From positions 1 to 60,112 of the forward strand of contig PKVY01000142.1 of NCBI GenBank assembly GCA_003131625.1: a stretch of DNA of 60,112 nt, given 5' to 3'. Position numbers and translations under genes: made by a program. Positions 17,320 through 28,812 of the stretch are shown here, piece after piece (positions within the stretch are counted from its first letter, which is position 1; every line of letters begins with the position of its first letter). This DNA comes from Acidobacterium sp. (GTDB lineage Bacteria > Acidobacteriota > Terriglobia > Terriglobales > Acidobacteriaceae). Under the pieces are notes generated by a model. The model was not told where the DNA came from. It saw nothing but the letters and a program-made list of their open reading frames with translations, and searched no databases.

Positions 17320-18699
17320 ATGGCCGCCACCCCCGACATCGAATTCGAACGTGGGCTTCCCGCCTCGCTTGACGCCGAGCGCACCATCCTCGGCGCCGTC
17401 CTGCTCGACAATCAGGCCTGGAGCGAAGCTGCCTCCAACCTGCGCGCTGACGACTTCGCGCTCACCGCCCATCAGCGCGTCTTTGCCCGCATGGGCGAGC
17501 TCATCGACCGCAATCATGTCGTCGACATCATCACCCTCAGCGAAGAACTTACCCGCCGCAAGGAAATCGAATCCATCGGCGGCGTCGCGTGGCTCGCATC
17601 CCTCACCGAAGGCCTGCCCCGCCGCCTCTCCATCGAAGAATACGTCCGCATCGTTAAGGACAAGTCCCTTCTCCGCCAGCTCATCAACATTTGCTCCACC
17701 GCCATCACCCGCGCCGCCGACCAGAGCGAAGAAGCCCTCGAAGTCCTCAACGCCGCCGAAACCTCGCTCCTCGAAGTCACTGAGAAGGGCATCACCCGCG
17801 GCTTCTCCAGCGTGCACGAGATCGTCGCCGGCTCCTTCAAAACCATCGACAACCTTTACCAGCAGGGTCAGCACCAGGTCACGGGTCTCCGCACGTACCT
17901 CACCCGGTTCGACGAAATGACCAGCGGCCTGCAAAATTCCGAGCTCACGATCATCGCCGCGCGTCCGTCCATGGGCAAAAGCGCCCTCGCCATCAACATC
18001 GCCCAGAATGCCGCGATCCGGGGCGGTAAGACCGTCGCCATCTTTTCACTGGAAATGTCGAAGGAGTCCTTGCTCCGCCGTTTGCTCGCGTCCGAAGCGC
18101 ATGTGGGGGCGAAGAAAATCCAGACCGGATTCCTGCCACGCGAAGATCGCGACAGCCTCATCAACGCGCTGGAGCGCCTGGTCGAGGCCCGCATCTTCAT
18201 TGATGACACCCCAGGCATCTCGCTCACGGAAATGCGCGCCAAGGCCCGCCGTCTGCGCCAGTTCGCGAGCGGGCTCGATCTGGTGGTCATCGATTATCTG
18301 CAGCTCATGTCCGCCGGAACCATTGGTCCCACGGCCCGCCATTACGAGAACCGCACCCAGGAAGTTTCTTCCATTTCCCGCGGCCTCAAAGCGCTCGCCA
18401 AGGAACTGAACATTCCCGTCGTCGCTCTCTCCCAGCTCTCCCGCGCCTCCGAGCAGCGAGGCGGCGACAAAAAGCCGATCCTCTCCGACCTGCGCGAATC
18501 CGGCTCTATCGAGCAGGACGCCGACGTTGTCGCCTTTATCCATCGCGAAAGCTACTACAACCGCGAGGACCCCGATCTGGAACACAAGGCCGAGATCATC
18601 ATCGCCAAACAGCGCAATGGGCCGACCGGGTCGATAGAACTGGGTTGGGTGGCTGACTACACCCTCTTTGCCGACGCTGGGTATGGCGAGGATAACTAG
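17320..18699 (+). CDS. dnaB: replicative DNA helicase DnaB
   Basis: Hexameric 5'-3' helicase of the replication fork. The N-terminal DnaG-interacting domain is at about residues 10-110 (PASLDAERTILGAVLL). The RecA-like domain follows: Walker A ARPSMGKSALA (214-224), Walker B LDLVVIDYLQLM, and the SQLSRASEQR and DLRESGSIEQDADVV motifs. At 459 residues it is full length, with no intein. The start used is the ATG at 17320 (a TTG 9 bp upstream is an alternative). It converges on mnmG with a 17-bp gap. Confidence 0.97.
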   Translation: MAATPDIEFERGLPASLDAERTILGAVLLDNQAWSEAASNLRADDFALTAHQRVFARMGELIDRNHVVDIITLSEELTRRKEIESIGGVAWLASLTEGLPRRLSIEEYVRIVKDKSLLRQLINICSTAITRAADQSEEALEVLNAAETSLLEVTEKGITRGFSSVHEIVAGSFKTIDNLYQQGQHQVTGLRTYLTRFDEMTSGLQNSELTIIAARPSMGKSALAINIAQNAAIRGGKTVAIFSLEMSKESLLRRLLASEAHVGAKKIQTGFLPREDRDSLINALERLVEARIFIDDTPGISLTEMRAKARRLRQFASGLDLVVIDYLQLMSAGTIGPTARHYENRTQEVSSISRGLKALAKELNIPVVALSQLSRASEQRGGDKKPILSDLRESGSIEQDADVVAFIHRESYYNREDPDLEHKAEIIIAKQRNGPTGSIELGWVADYTLFADAGYGEDN

Positions 18700-18716
18700 G
18701 CCCAGGTTCGGGGAGT

Positions 18717-20714
18717 TTACGCGGTCCTCACCATACGCTTACCCTGAATCTCGATGTACACGTTCACCAGGGTCAGCGCCGCCGGCGTCACCCCAGGAAT
18801 CCGGCTCGCCTGTCCCAGCGTCAGCGGACGCACCCGCGTCAGCTTCTCCTGCATCTCGCGCGACAGTCCGCTCACCTGGCCGTAGTCGAACCACTCCGGA
18901 ATCCCGCGCTGCTCCGCCTTCTTCAGTTTCTCAATCGCCTTCTTCTGCTGATCGAGATACCCGGAGTACTTGATCTCCGTCTCCACCGACCTCAGCTCGT
19001 TGCGCTCCTGTGCCGGCAAATGCCCATCCTTGGCCGCCACCACCCATGGCGCAAAAACCTCGTCCCGCAGTTGTTCGCGCAGAACCGGCCACAGCGTCGA
19101 CAGCGTCACCTCCGGCCGACGCAGCACCTGCGCCCACGTCTGCCCAGCGGGCCAATCTCCACCACTCGCCTTGCCGGTCGACAGCACTTTCTCCAGCGCC
19201 ACCGCCCGCGCTTGCTTCGCCTCGTACTCCGCCCACGCAGCATCGCCGATCAGCCCCAGCCTCCGCCCATATGGCGTCAGCCTTCGGTCCGCGTTGTCGA
19301 TGCGCAGATGCAGCCGGAACTCCGCCCGCGATGTGAACATCCGATACGGCTCGTTGGTCCCCTTCGAAATCAAATCGTCGATCAGGATCCCCGTGTACGC
19401 CTCCGTCCGATCCAGCGTGAACGCCGCCTCGCCCTTCACACTGAGCGCCGCATTGATCCCCGCCATGATTCCCTGGCACGCCGCTTCTTCGTACCCCGAG
19501 GTTCCGTTGATCTGCCCCGCCAGATAGAGCCCGTGAAACTTCTTCACCCGCAGCGCCCGGTCCAGCTCCGTTGGATCGATCGCGTCGTACTCTATGGCGT
19601 ATCCGGGCCGCAGCATCTCCGCGTTCTCGAGTCCCGGTATCGACCGCACAATCTGCCACTGCACCTCCATCGGCAGCGACGTCGACATGCCGTTGACGTA
19701 AACCTCGTGCGTGTTCAGCCCTTCCGGCTCCAGAAAGAACTGGTGCTGCTCTTTGTCCGGAAACTTCACCACTTTGTCTTCGATTGACGGACAATACCGC
19801 GGCCCAATCGCCTGAATCTGCCCCGAATACATCGGCGAACGGTGCACATTCTCGCGGATAATGCGCAGCGTCTCCGGCGTCGTGTACGCGATGTGGCACG
19901 ACACCTGCCTCTGCGGCAACGTCTTCGTACGAAAACTAAACGGTGTTGGATCCGCATCCCCCGGCTGTTCCGCAAACCGGCTCCAGTCGATCGTCCGCCC
20001 ATCCAGCCGCGGAGGCGTCCCTGTCTTTAGCCGGCATCCGCGCAGCCCTAGCCCCTTCAGCGCCTCGCCCAGCAGCACCGAAGCCGGCTCGCCGCTGCGC
20101 CCCGCCGGATAATTCTCCTCCCCGCAATGGATCAGCCCATTCAGAAATGTGCCCGTGGTGATTACAGTTGCGCCCGCCAGAATCACCCGCCCATCCCGCA
20201 AACGAACGCCGGCAATCCTCGGCGTCTCCTCCGTTGTGCCGACGGCCTCAGCGCTGTCTTCTGCACCCTGTAACCTGTACCCTGTACCCCGTTCCTGAAC
20301 GCTGAATGCCGAACGCTGATCGCTGTGGACAACATCCACTATCTCCGCCTGCTTGATGAACAGATTCGCCTGCGACTCCAGCACCTCGCGCATCTTCACG
20401 CGATACTGCTGCTTGTCGCACTGCGCCCGCGGAGACCACACAGCCGGCCCTCGCGAAGTATTCAGCAGCCGAAACTGGATCCCGACCGCATCCGCGACTT
20501 CGCCCATGATGCCGCCCAGCGCGTCCACTTCGCGCACCAGGTGCCCCTTGGCGATGCCGCCAATCGCCGGATTGCAGCTCATTTGCGCGATCAGGTCGAG
20601 GTTCAGTGTGAACAGAGCGGTGCGCAGACCCATGCGTGCCGCAGCCATCGCCGCCTCGCATCCGGCATGTCCGGCGCCCACCACCACCACGTCGTATTGT
20701 TCGCTAAAAGCCAA
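18717..20714 (-). CDS. mnmG: tRNA uridine 5-carboxymethylaminomethyl modification enzyme MnmG (GidA)
   Basis: FAD enzyme that, with MnmE, installs the cmnm5 group on U34 of tRNAs. The FAD motif [13 protein letters not shown] (residues 10-22), [17 protein letters not shown] (46-62), the [23 protein letters not shown] signature region and the C-terminal tRNA/MnmE-binding domain ([18 protein letters not shown]) are intact. At 665 residues it is longer than typical. The extra length is an insertion at about residues 130-163 in the FAD-domain loop, encoded by repeat-like DNA (heptamers at 20265-20292 and GAACGCTG-type units to 20325). The frame is kept, so the protein is probably functional. Confidence 0.96.
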   Translation of the reverse strand: MAFSEQYDVVVVGAGHAGCEAAMAAARMGLRTALFTLNLDLIAQMSCNPAIGGIAKGHLVREVDALGGIMGEVADAVGIQFRLLNTSRGPAVWSPRAQCDKQQYRVKMREVLESQANLFIKQAEIVDVVHSDQRSAFSVQERGTGYRLQGAEDSAEAVGTTEETPRIAGVRLRDGRVILAGATVITTGTFLNGLIHCGEENYPAGRSGEPASVLLGEALKGLGLRGCRLKTGTPPRLDGRTIDWSRFAEQPGDADPTPFSFRTKTLPQRQVSCHIAYTTPETLRIIRENVHRSPMYSGQIQAIGPRYCPSIEDKVVKFPDKEQHQFFLEPEGLNTHEVYVNGMSTSLPMEVQWQIVRSIPGLENAEMLRPGYAIEYDAIDPTELDRALRVKKFHGLYLAGQINGTSGYEEAACQGIMAGINAALSVKGEAAFTLDRTEAYTGILIDDLISKGTNEPYRMFTSRAEFRLHLRIDNADRRLTPYGRRLGLIGDAAWAEYEAKQARAVALEKVLSTGKASGGDWPAGQTWAQVLRRPEVTLSTLWPVLREQLRDEVFAPWVVAAKDGHLPAQERNELRSVETEIKYSGYLDQQKKAIEKLKKAEQRGIPEWFDYGQVSGLSREMQEKLTRVRPLTLGQASRIPGVTPAALTLVNVYIEIQGKRMVRTA
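20265..20325. repeat. heptanucleotide ACCCTGY repeat plus GAACGCTG units inside mnmG
   Basis: Four 7-bp units (ACCCTGT, AACCTGT, ACCCTGT, ACCCCGT) at 20265-20292 are followed at 20297-20325 by imperfect copies of GAACGCTGA. The tract lies within the mnmG coding sequence and adds residues absent from typical MnmG. The same heptamer occurs nine times at 33404-33466. Confidence 0.8.
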
Positions 20715-20770
20715 AGCTGGGGACCCAGAGCTATTCTACCGGCGCAGTCCGAAAGCGCCGGCTTCCGCCG

Positions 20771-20801
20771 AAAAACAAAGGGCCCCCTTTCCGGGGACCC
20801 T
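20771..20801 (-). terminator. Rho-independent terminator of the TonB-dependent receptor gene
   Basis: On the minus strand, AGGGTCCCC, loop GGAAA and GGGGGCCCT are followed by TTGTTTTT. It sits about 25 bp past the receptor stop codon and just before the mnmG start, separating the two transcription units. Confidence 0.85.
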
Positions 20802-20823
20802 CTGGCGAAACCTCGACTTCTCT

Positions 20824-23800
20824 TTAGAACACGAAATGCAGATCCATCGTGACCACGCGTGACCCGCCAATTGTGCCCGTGACTGAGCCAAAATTCGCTC
20901 CGTTATTCGGGCATCCTCCCGTGACCGTCGCCGACGAGCAGGAGAGCGTCCCCGCCGGCAGGATGGTCGGAATCGTGGTCGTCTTGCCCGATCCATTGTG
21001 ATACGGCAACTGATCCAGATTGGTCAGTGCCGACTGCTGGTCGGTGGCACTGTTGCTCGTCGCGATCTGCCCATAGTTCACGTAGCCTGCTGCGCAGTTG
21101 TTGTAGGAGATCGCGTACGCCGATGTCGAGCAGGCATCGGCCTGGCGAATCTCCGTCTGGTTCTGCGGCACATCCAGGCTCGTCGTGTTCGTCAGGTTGA
21201 ATACGTTGAACCGGTATTCGAGCGTGAGCTTCTCCGAAGGCCGGAACTGTTTGCGCACCGACACATCCGCCCGCTTCTGGAATGCCTGCCGGAACAGATT
21301 GCGTTGTCCAGGCGCGAAGTCCGTTTCGTAAATGTCCTGCGGCTCGCTCCCGGTCGAAACTGGAATCCCATCCACGCCCGGCGCCAGATAGTGGATCGAA
21401 ATCTGGCTCGGATCGATCGCTGGGATATAGCTGCTGCCCGACCGGAACGCGCCCGAATGCCCGGTCAGCGCCGACTTCGGATTACTCGGGTTCGCGATCG
21501 GCAGTACCGGGTTCATCAGTGTCGGATAGTCGCCGAAGAAGATGCTGCCTACCGCTCCATAGAATTCATACAGCGAATACGGCTCGCCGCTCTGTGCCAC
21601 AACCAGCCCGCTCAGGTGCCAGTCATTGGTGAAATACGACAGCAGCGTCTCCGGCTTCGCCGCATTGGGCGCGGCGACGTCGAAGTTGCCGGTCAGCACC
21701 TGTGTCCGATCGAAGTCCGCCGGAGCGTACGAGTCTCGCAGCTTGTTCGGATTGTCGCCCGTGAAGAACAGCCCGATGTCGCTTTGCTCATCGTAGGTGT
21801 GGCTGAATGTGTAGCTCACGCCGCCCAGCACGTTGTGCGAAAGCCGCTTCTCCAGGTGCGTCTCCAGAGCGTCATAAGCCGAAGTGCCTGAGGTCTCGAA
21901 GAACGCCGCGTTCGGGCTGTAGCCAATATAGGGCGCACGGAAGTCCGCATTACCGCCGTCCTCGGTGTTCCATGGCTCACCCGGAATCGGATCGTAATCG
22001 TAACCGTCCGACTCACTGTTTTGGTTCAGCACTTCGAATCCGTAGCTGGCCGTCTCGCCGTGCACCGGATTGCTCGCCGTGGCAAGCAGCGGCTCGTTGA
22101 ACGGAATCGGGATCACCGCATGTCGCCCTCGATTGCCCGTGTAGCCAACCTTGACCATCAGATCCGGCCTCAGCTGCCACTGCACGTTCAGCGTGAAGTT
22201 CATCGTGTACGGCAGAACGTTGTTCTTGTCGTAGGCCCCGAAATTCAGAGCATCCGGGCAATCCGTGTAGCCTTCCTGATTGTCGACTCCGCCGCAGTTC
22301 GGACCGTAGTACTTGCTCTGCCCCGTCATCCCGTTCAGCGTGTTCTGCAGCGCCGCCTTGATCGTTCCCGGGTTGGAACTGGGCGGGATGTAGGTGGACG
22401 CCGTCAGCGCGCCGCCCAGCGGATTCGCCAATGTGGTCCCGGTGCCGACCACATAGCTGGCCAGCGGAGCCGACTCCGTCACCCCGAACGGCCCTCCGTT
22501 GCCGCTGCCCGCCGGCTGCGACAAATAACTGAAGTATTCGCCGCGGTCGTAATAAAGACCGAATCCGCCGCTCCACACCACGCTCCCGTGATTCCATTTC
22601 GGCGCCCACGCAAACCCGATGCGCGGCGACACGCCCCACTGCCGGCCCGTCAGCGTCGAGTCGCTCACCCCCGCCGTCGGGTTGTATTTGTTGTTGTGGG
22701 CAATCACGAACCCTGGGTTATTCACCGTGAAGCCCGTTGTCGTCGTGCCCGTTACACTGTAGGCGCTCGGATCGAAGTTGAAGATGTCTCCGTATTTCTC
22801 CGTCAGCCCGCCGTGATAGTCGTAGCGCACGCCTGCGGTGATGCTCAGGTTCGACAGCGCCTGCCACTTGTCCTGCACGAAGCTGGATATTTCATTCGTC
22901 CGGTAGTAGCGGTCCGCGAGGTTCTTCCCGTTCGTTGGATCGATGCTTTCCAGCACGCTCGAACTGTGCACCGAGCCCGCCAGGAATTTCTGGAACGTCG
23001 AGCTGGTCACCTGCGCGATGCCCGTCCGGTTGTTATCGATATTCAGCTGCGTGTAACTGTATCCCCCCCCCGCCAGAATGGTGTGCCTGCCCATGGTGAA
23101 CACAATGCTCGACGACGGATTCAGCCGGTTCTGGGAATAGCCGATGTTGGCGAACGAACTGAAAGGACCAACCTTCAGTGCCGGGGCTACCGTGCTGTTG
23201 GTGGCGAACTCCCTGATCAGCAGGCCAGGCAGGCCAGGAGCATAACCCCCGCTCGCGCCCGTGCCTACCCCGAAGTTCGATCCGGGGTCCACCGTCTGCG
23301 TGTAGTAGCTGTAGCTGTAGCTCCGCGAATACCCCAGCGTCTGGACCCAGTTGATCTTCGACCCAAGGACGATCGTGTTGCTCACTGATCCGACCTGCGC
23401 ACCGTTGTTCTGCGACTGCGGAAATCCGCCCACCTGCGACACGCCGAAAAGCCGGGAAGCCGGATCATCCTGGTAGTAGTACTTCGCCGATAGGTGATCG
23501 ATGTTGCTCAGTTGATAGTCCAGCGATCCCGTTCCCTGGTTGCCCGTCAGCACCGACGTCCCAAGCAGCGTCACGTTGGGAACACCATACTGGTACGGCT
23601 GCGTCGGCACCTGGTTCGACGGGATCAGGTAGTTCCCGTTCGGCAATTTCGCCGATAGCAGCGACTGCGCGATGGGGCTGATCGCCCCGGTGTACGCCTT
23701 CCCGCTATTCCAGCTCGTCGCTGCCGCCGTCAGTCCCGCCGCTGAGCGGTCGTCCGTCAGCCCGGTCGGAACCGTCATCTGCGAAAGCCCGGTCGAATCG

Positions 23801-24924
23801 TCGGAGTCATACAGCCGCTGGTAGGCCGCGAAGAAGAACAGCTTGTTTTTGAGAATCGGCCCCCCCACCGTTGCGCCCGTGGTCCAGCGATGCAGTGCGG
23901 GGTTGGCCAGCGATGCCGGAAATGCGCCGACTCCATCGGCGGACAGCAGATAATCCTGCTTGAAGAAGAACGGATCGGCATTCAGCGAGTTGTTGGCGAA
24001 GCTTCCGTACACCTGTCCGTGGAATGCGTTCGTTCCGGTCGAGGTGTTCACGTCGATCTGCGCGCCGGCCGTCTCGCCCTGTTGCGCGTCGTACATCGAC
24101 GTGTTCACGCGAAGCTCCTGCAGAAACTCCGGCGGAGGCGAGGGCAAGCTGTTGCCGTTCGAACCATAAACCGAAGTGCTCGTCTGCGACGCGCCGCCGA
24201 TATCGGCCGCGCCGGCCGACGACGAACTCGAGGTGCTCCCGCCCCCGATGTTGAAGTTGTACCGCTGCGACGCATCTCCGCTCGAACTCATGCCATTGAA
24301 GATGTTGGTCACGTCCGTACCGTTCACCTGGAAGGTGTTGCTGGTGGCACGCTGCCCGTTCGCCCAGATGTTCTGGTTGCCCAGCCCGGCATTCGTGTCG
24401 ATCCCGCTCAGCAGCTCAGCGTTTACGCCCGGCGCCAGGACCGCCAGCTGCGTAAAGCTGCCCGTTGCCAGCGGCGTCGCTTCGATCTGCGTCTTGTCCA
24501 GCGTGTATCCGTTCGTCGTGTCCGTCGCGTTCAGCAACGGATTCGCGGTAACTGTCACCGATTCGGTTACTTTTCCAGGCTGCATCGACGCGTTCAGCGT
24601 CTTGGCCTGCATTTCCTGCACTTCGATCGCCGGATAGTTCACCGTCTCGAAGTTCGCCTCGGTCACCGTCACCTTATAGGTGCCCACCGGCAGGTTCAGG
24701 ATCTCCCAGTATCCAGTCTTCGACGTTGTCGTCGACCGCGTCAGCCCTGTCTGTACGCTCACCGCGGTCACAGTGGCGTCGACCATCGCGGCGCCGGAAA
24801 TATCCGTCACCGTTCCGTTGATGCTCCCGAGCGTTTGCTGCGCCCGGGCCGGCGTTGTTGTCAGGATCGTGCAGAAAAGAAGGCAGAACGCGGCGATCGG
24901 GTGGTTGCGAAATAGCTTTTTCAT
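20824..24924 (-). CDS. TonB-dependent receptor, Oar-like, with carboxypeptidase-regulatory-like domain
   Basis: A giant outer-membrane receptor of about 1366 residues. A signal peptide (MKKLFRNHPIAAF to TPARAQQ) precedes a carboxypeptidase-regulatory-like beta-sandwich (GSINGTVTDISGAAMVDATVTA, about residues 33-110), a plug region containing VTESVTVTANP, and a long beta-barrel that ends in the aromatic VVTMDLHFVF typical of BamA-recognised barrels. Acidobacteria carry many such Oar-like receptors, thought to import large or carbohydrate-derived substrates. The start at 24924 gives a standard signal peptide; an in-frame ATG 36 bp upstream (24960) is the alternative. A strong terminator follows. 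The ligand is unknown. Confidence 0.9.
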   Translation of the reverse strand: MKKLFRNHPIAAFCLLFCTILTTTPARAQQTLGSINGTVTDISGAAMVDATVTAVSVQTGLTRSTTTSKTGYWEILNLPVGTYKVTVTEANFETVNYPAIEVQEMQAKTLNASMQPGKVTESVTVTANPLLNATDTTNGYTLDKTQIEATPLATGSFTQLAVLAPGVNAELLSGIDTNAGLGNQNIWANGQRATSNTFQVNGTDVTNIFNGMSSSGDASQRYNFNIGGGSTSSSSSAGAADIGGASQTSTSVYGSNGNSLPSPPPEFLQELRVNTSMYDAQQGETAGAQIDVNTSTGTNAFHGQVYGSFANNSLNADPFFFKQDYLLSADGVGAFPASLANPALHRWTTGATVGGPILKNKLFFFAAYQRLYDSDDSTGLSQMTVPTGLTDDRSAAGLTAAATSWNSGKAYTGAISPIAQSLLSAKLPNGNYLIPSNQVPTQPYQYGVPNVTLLGTSVLTGNQGTGSLDYQLSNIDHLSAKYYYQDDPASRLFGVSQVGGFPQSQNNGAQVGSVSNTIVLGSKINWVQTLGYSRSYSYSYYTQTVDPGSNFGVGTGASGGYAPGLPGLLIREFATNSTVAPALKVGPFSSFANIGYSQNRLNPSSSIVFTMGRHTILAGGGYSYTQLNIDNNRTGIAQVTSSTFQKFLAGSVHSSSVLESIDPTNGKNLADRYYRTNEISSFVQDKWQALSNLSITAGVRYDYHGGLTEKYGDIFNFDPSAYSVTGTTTTGFTVNNPGFVIAHNNKYNPTAGVSDSTLTGRQWGVSPRIGFAWAPKWNHGSVVWSGGFGLYYDRGEYFSYLSQPAGSGNGGPFGVTESAPLASYVVGTGTTLANPLGGALTASTYIPPSSNPGTIKAALQNTLNGMTGQSKYYGPNCGGVDNQEGYTDCPDALNFGAYDKNNVLPYTMNFTLNVQWQLRPDLMVKVGYTGNRGRHAVIPIPFNEPLLATASNPVHGETASYGFEVLNQNSESDGYDYDPIPGEPWNTEDGGNADFRAPYIGYSPNAAFFETSGTSAYDALETHLEKRLSHNVLGGVSYTFSHTYDEQSDIGLFFTGDNPNKLRDSYAPADFDRTQVLTGNFDVAAPNAAKPETLLSYFTNDWHLSGLVVAQSGEPYSLYEFYGAVGSIFFGDYPTLMNPVLPIANPSNPKSALTGHSGAFRSGSSYIPAIDPSQISIHYLAPGVDGIPVSTGSEPQDIYETDFAPGQRNLFRQAFQKRADVSVRKQFRPSEKLTLEYRFNVFNLTNTTSLDVPQNQTEIRQADACSTSAYAISYNNCAAGYVNYGQIATSNSATDQQSALTNLDQLPYHNGSGKTTTIPTILPAGTLSCSSATVTGGCPNNGANFGSVTGTIGGSRVVTMDLHFVF

Positions 24925-25144
24925 CGGTTTGGCCTCAGAAGTGATGTTGCTTTTCTCCATGAGGCCCGTGACGGCCCCTTGGATTCCACGCTGGGGGATC
25001 TACGTGGATCTGCCCCTCTACGGTTGCACGGCTGGGTAAATATCCCGTTAATTACAGCATGGATTGTTCCGTCGGGCCAGACTGAAATTTGCCTCGACTC
25101 CGTGGAAAGCCGGTGGAAAACTCTCCGTCACAGCTACAAATAGC

Positions 25145-28100
25145 TCAGAAAATAAACCGGATTCCCACCTGGAGCTGCCGCTCCCGGCTCAGTGCGTTGC
25201 TGTTGGCATTCGTCACATTTCCAAACGCCGCGGTCGGATCGAACACGTACTGCGTCTGCGTAATCCCGTCAGCCAACGTCGTTTTGGTCCCCGGCCTGAT
25301 CCCGCTCTGCCACGTCAGGGTCGCCATATTGGCGTGGGTCTTGTCGTTGGTCACGCGGTAGCCAACTGTCTCAATGTCAGTCACATTTTGGTGGTTCAGC
25401 GCGTTGAACGCCTCTCCCATCAGCTCCAATGAAGAACGTTCGTTGATACGAATTCTCTTCGTGAACCGCAAATCCAGATTCACGGCCGCAGGATACCGAA
25501 ACGTATTCCGCCCGATCGGCGGAATCAGGTCCTCGCCCCCCGACCCATTCAGGCTCCCTCCCAGGCTCGCAATGGGAACCGCCATTCCAGCCGTGTTATC
25601 CGTGAAAGTCTCATCGGGCTGTTGCACCACCTTGAGGCAATTGGCTCCATCGCCCGTTGCCCCGCCCGCGTTCAGCCAGTTTTCGTACGAGCACGACGGC
25701 GTCGGCACCGCTCCCATCGTCCGCATCGAGTATGGAAGTCCCGTCCGCCACGCCCCCGCGGCCGCCAGAGAATAGCCGCCGAACAGCAGCCCCATCGGTC
25801 CCTCCATCCGCCACGGCTCGCGTGCAACGATTCCTCCCGCCACCCGCTGCCGCACATCGTAATTCGAGGTCCCGTGCTCCAGGCGCAGATCGGCGGGATC
25901 GTAAACATCGTTCCGCTCCGCAAACGTCGCCTCATTCTGGTTGTCGTCGATCGCATGCGCCCACGTGTACGCCGTATTCACACTCAGCGCCCGCGACAAC
26001 CGCTGCTCGATCCGCACCATCGCTCCGCGATAGCTGGAGTTGCTCTCGCTGATCAGGTCGGTAATCGCGCCATACGCCGGGTCGACCCGCTGGTAGTAGA
26101 ACCGCTGCGGCTCATAAACCATGTTGGTGTATCCGGAGACCCCGCTCGTCGCCTTGCCCAGCGGCCCGATCTTCCCTTCGTTTCCCGGAGCCTGCACGCT
26201 GTAAAAAACCGTCGCTACATCTTTCAGATCGATATTGGTATCGATGAATTGCGTCAGATCGTGCGCGTCGGTCGCCATCGCCGTCAACGTGACCACTGCG
26301 TGGTGCCCCAGTTCCTGTTCCAGCGACACTTCTGCCTGATTGATCTGCGGATGCCGAAAATGCGGATCGAAATACACTGCCTCCGGCGCCGTCGAATTGT
26401 GATTGGGTGCAGCTGGGTTGGTGTAGGGCGTCTCGTCGCTCGCAAATACGTGCGGAAATGTCGGTGCAGCCACATCCATCGGGCGATACGAATACGTACG
26501 CGGCGCCCCACCCGCTCCTGTCGACGTCAGTGCGCTGAACACCGTCGCATTCGGCACCCGCGCCGTGTAGATTCCGTATCCCCCGCGCAAAACCGTGCGC
26601 CCTTTCCCGAAAACGTCCCAAGCGAATCCACCCCGCGGCCCAAACCCATTTCGGTTATGCGGCAGGCGTGCCGTCTCCGGAATCGCCGAGTTCACCAGCG
26701 CCGCATTTGTATCAGGCAGCCGCTCATATTCGTAGCGCGCGCCCACGGTCAGCGTCAGCCGGCTGCCTGGCTTCCACTCATTCGCCAGGTACGCCGCATA
26801 ATCCGCCGTCTCGAAGCTCCAGGACGCACTCCCAACCGCCTGGCGGAAGCGCGCATAGCACGGATAAAGCCCGGTTCCTGTCGTCGTCCCGTCGCACCGG
26901 TCCGGCGCCAGCATATCTGAAAGAAAATCCCCCAGGTTCGCATAAGAATATTCGCCGTTCTCCTCGTTCAGCCCCTCGATCGCATCCTCAACGTAGTTGT
27001 AGTCGTAGCCGAAGCGCAGCGCCTGCCTGCCGTGAATCCACGTGGCCGCGTCCATGAACTGCTGGCGCGTCTCCGCCGGATATTCGCGCTTGTTCACGGT
27101 CGACAAAGTTCCAAAACTCAATCCCTCGCTGCGATCGATCGAAACCTGGGGCGTCAGCCCCCATACATTATTGGCAAACTGTTGTTCGAATGCGCTTGCC
27201 GTGCCCGGCGACTGCGACAGCACATCCCGGCTGTACTGATACCGCGCGCTGCTCAGCAAGCGTGGCGTTGCCAGGAATTCCCACCGCGCCACCGCCGCAT
27301 CGTCGCTCGTGGAGCTGTTGCCGAAGCTCCCGATCGCGTCCGTCTCCGATGCCCCGCTCAGCGCGCCATGCGGCGCGGTTCGCCGCATCCGGTTGTACTG
27401 AACCACCACTTGATTCCGCGCATTCACCCGCCAGTTGATCTTCGGAAACAAAATCGTCTGGCGCGTCGAGCGCGGAACCGTTCCCAGCATCCCGTTCAGC
27501 TGCGCGAGCACCGTCGCATATGCGCAGGCCGCCGTGGCCGTCGACCCCGATGCAGCGCCAGCTGTCCCTCCACAGCTCTTGACGATGGGGTTCGTGCTGC
27601 TCGCGATCCGTGCCTCCAGCGTCGTCAGTGTCGCGGCCGAAGGCGGAGCGAAAAACACCTCCGGCTCATTCGCCCGCGCCACCGCCGGATCGTTGCGCTC
27701 GTGCTGCTCCCACGCAAAAAACCAGAAGATCCGATCCCGTCGAATCGGCCCGCCCGCGGAAACCTCCCACTGTTGCCTGCGATCCGGCGCATGATAGGGA
27801 ACCTCGAAATACGTGATGGGCTGCCCGTTCAGGTACATCACCGGCTGCCCCGTCGACGTCACCGTCGTCCCCGCCGGTTCCATCTGCATCGTTTTGCTGT
27901 ACGCGTTGAAGGCCTGCCCAATGGCCCCGCGATCGTAGAACACCGCCTGCCCGTGCACGTGGTTCGATCCGCTTTTCGTCACCGTATTGATCGCGCCGCC
28001 GCTGGCCCGCCCATACTCCGCGGAGAATCCGCTCCCCTTCGCCTGAAACGCGCTGACCGCCGACTGCGCCGTCGCGAATCCATTCCCCCCGCCCTCACTT

Positions 28101-28717
28101 GTAGCCCCTCGCTCCCGCGCCCTGAACGCCAGCGTGTTGTCGGTCCCATCCACCGCGATGCTGTTCATTAGCGGACTGAGCCCGCGAAAGCTCAGGTCCC
28201 CGTCTTCCCCGGTCGACGAACCACCCAGCAGCGCCGCCAGGTTGGACCAGTGCTGTCCGTTGTTCGGCAGCTCCTGCATCGCCGCACTGCTGTCTTCACC
28301 GGCTCCCGCGCTCGCCTGGCTTGAGCCCGCACCCGCGAGTCCCGCGTCCACGAGGATCGCCCGGTGGACCCAGCTTGGCGCCAGCCGCGCGTTCAGCCGC
28401 GCCGCTGTTCCCAGCCCGATCTCCAGATTGTCGGCCTCCCACTCCGACAATCCCTCCGCGTGCACCCGCAGCGTGTAGCCGCCCGGCGTCACCTCCGCGA
28501 AGCGAAAATTTCCCCGCAGGTCGCAGATCGAGTCGCTGTGTTCTCCTGTGGTTGAGTTTTCAATCCGAACCTGGGCGGCGCTGACGCCCTTGCCCGCCTC
28601 GTCCACAACCCGCCCTGCCACCGAGCCGCCGGTGTCCGACTGCCCTGCGCAAATGCCGATTGTCGATACAACCAAAAGCGCCAGCCAGGCCGCTTTCTCA
28701 ATTCGGGGGAGGCCCAC
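25145..28717 (-). CDS. TonB-dependent receptor, Oar-like
   Basis: A second large outer-membrane receptor (1190 residues), clearly paralogous in layout but divergent in sequence from its neighbour. A signal peptide (ends ICAGQ) leads into a carboxypeptidase-regulatory-like domain ([21 protein letters not shown], about 31-115). A plug-like segment follows with [18 protein letters not shown] and the Oar signature [21 protein letters not shown] (about 230-250). The barrel terminates in LQVGIRFIF. It lies upstream of the other receptor with a gap of about 220 bp and shares a 95-bp divergent promoter region with obgE. Confidence 0.9.
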   Translation of the reverse strand: MGLPRIEKAAWLALLVVSTIGICAGQSDTGGSVAGRVVDEAGKGVSAAQVRIENSTTGEHSDSICDLRGNFRFAEVTPGGYTLRVHAEGLSEWEADNLEIGLGTAARLNARLAPSWVHRAILVDAGLAGAGSSQASAGAGEDSSAAMQELPNNGQHWSNLAALLGGSSTGEDGDLSFRGLSPLMNSIAVDGTDNTLAFRARERGATSEGGGNGFATAQSAVSAFQAKGSGFSAEYGRASGGAINTVTKSGSNHVHGQAVFYDRGAIGQAFNAYSKTMQMEPAGTTVTSTGQPVMYLNGQPITYFEVPYHAPDRRQQWEVSAGGPIRRDRIFWFFAWEQHERNDPAVARANEPEVFFAPPSAATLTTLEARIASSTNPIVKSCGGTAGAASGSTATAACAYATVLAQLNGMLGTVPRSTRQTILFPKINWRVNARNQVVVQYNRMRRTAPHGALSGASETDAIGSFGNSSTSDDAAVARWEFLATPRLLSSARYQYSRDVLSQSPGTASAFEQQFANNVWGLTPQVSIDRSEGLSFGTLSTVNKREYPAETRQQFMDAATWIHGRQALRFGYDYNYVEDAIEGLNEENGEYSYANLGDFLSDMLAPDRCDGTTTGTGLYPCYARFRQAVGSASWSFETADYAAYLANEWKPGSRLTLTVGARYEYERLPDTNAALVNSAIPETARLPHNRNGFGPRGGFAWDVFGKGRTVLRGGYGIYTARVPNATVFSALTSTGAGGAPRTYSYRPMDVAAPTFPHVFASDETPYTNPAAPNHNSTAPEAVYFDPHFRHPQINQAEVSLEQELGHHAVVTLTAMATDAHDLTQFIDTNIDLKDVATVFYSVQAPGNEGKIGPLGKATSGVSGYTNMVYEPQRFYYQRVDPAYGAITDLISESNSSYRGAMVRIEQRLSRALSVNTAYTWAHAIDDNQNEATFAERNDVYDPADLRLEHGTSNYDVRQRVAGGIVAREPWRMEGPMGLLFGGYSLAAAGAWRTGLPYSMRTMGAVPTPSCSYENWLNAGGATGDGANCLKVVQQPDETFTDNTAGMAVPIASLGGSLNGSGGEDLIPPIGRNTFRYPAAVNLDLRFTKRIRINERSSLELMGEAFNALNHQNVTDIETVGYRVTNDKTHANMATLTWQSGIRPGTKTTLADGITQTQYVFDPTAAFGNVTNANSNALSRERQLQVGIRFIF

Positions 28718-28812
28718 GTTCGCTCACCAGGCAGACCCGCCCCAGGCCGGTCCGCTACACATTTCTGAGAGGTGAGTCAAACGTATCTCTTTCGCTAAAC
28801 TGGAGACAGCGA

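Noticed and set aside
22021..23388. 455-codon plus-strand frame within the first TonB-dependent receptor
   Set aside because: Arg-rich shadow of a receptor with clear barrel and signal-peptide features on the other strand.
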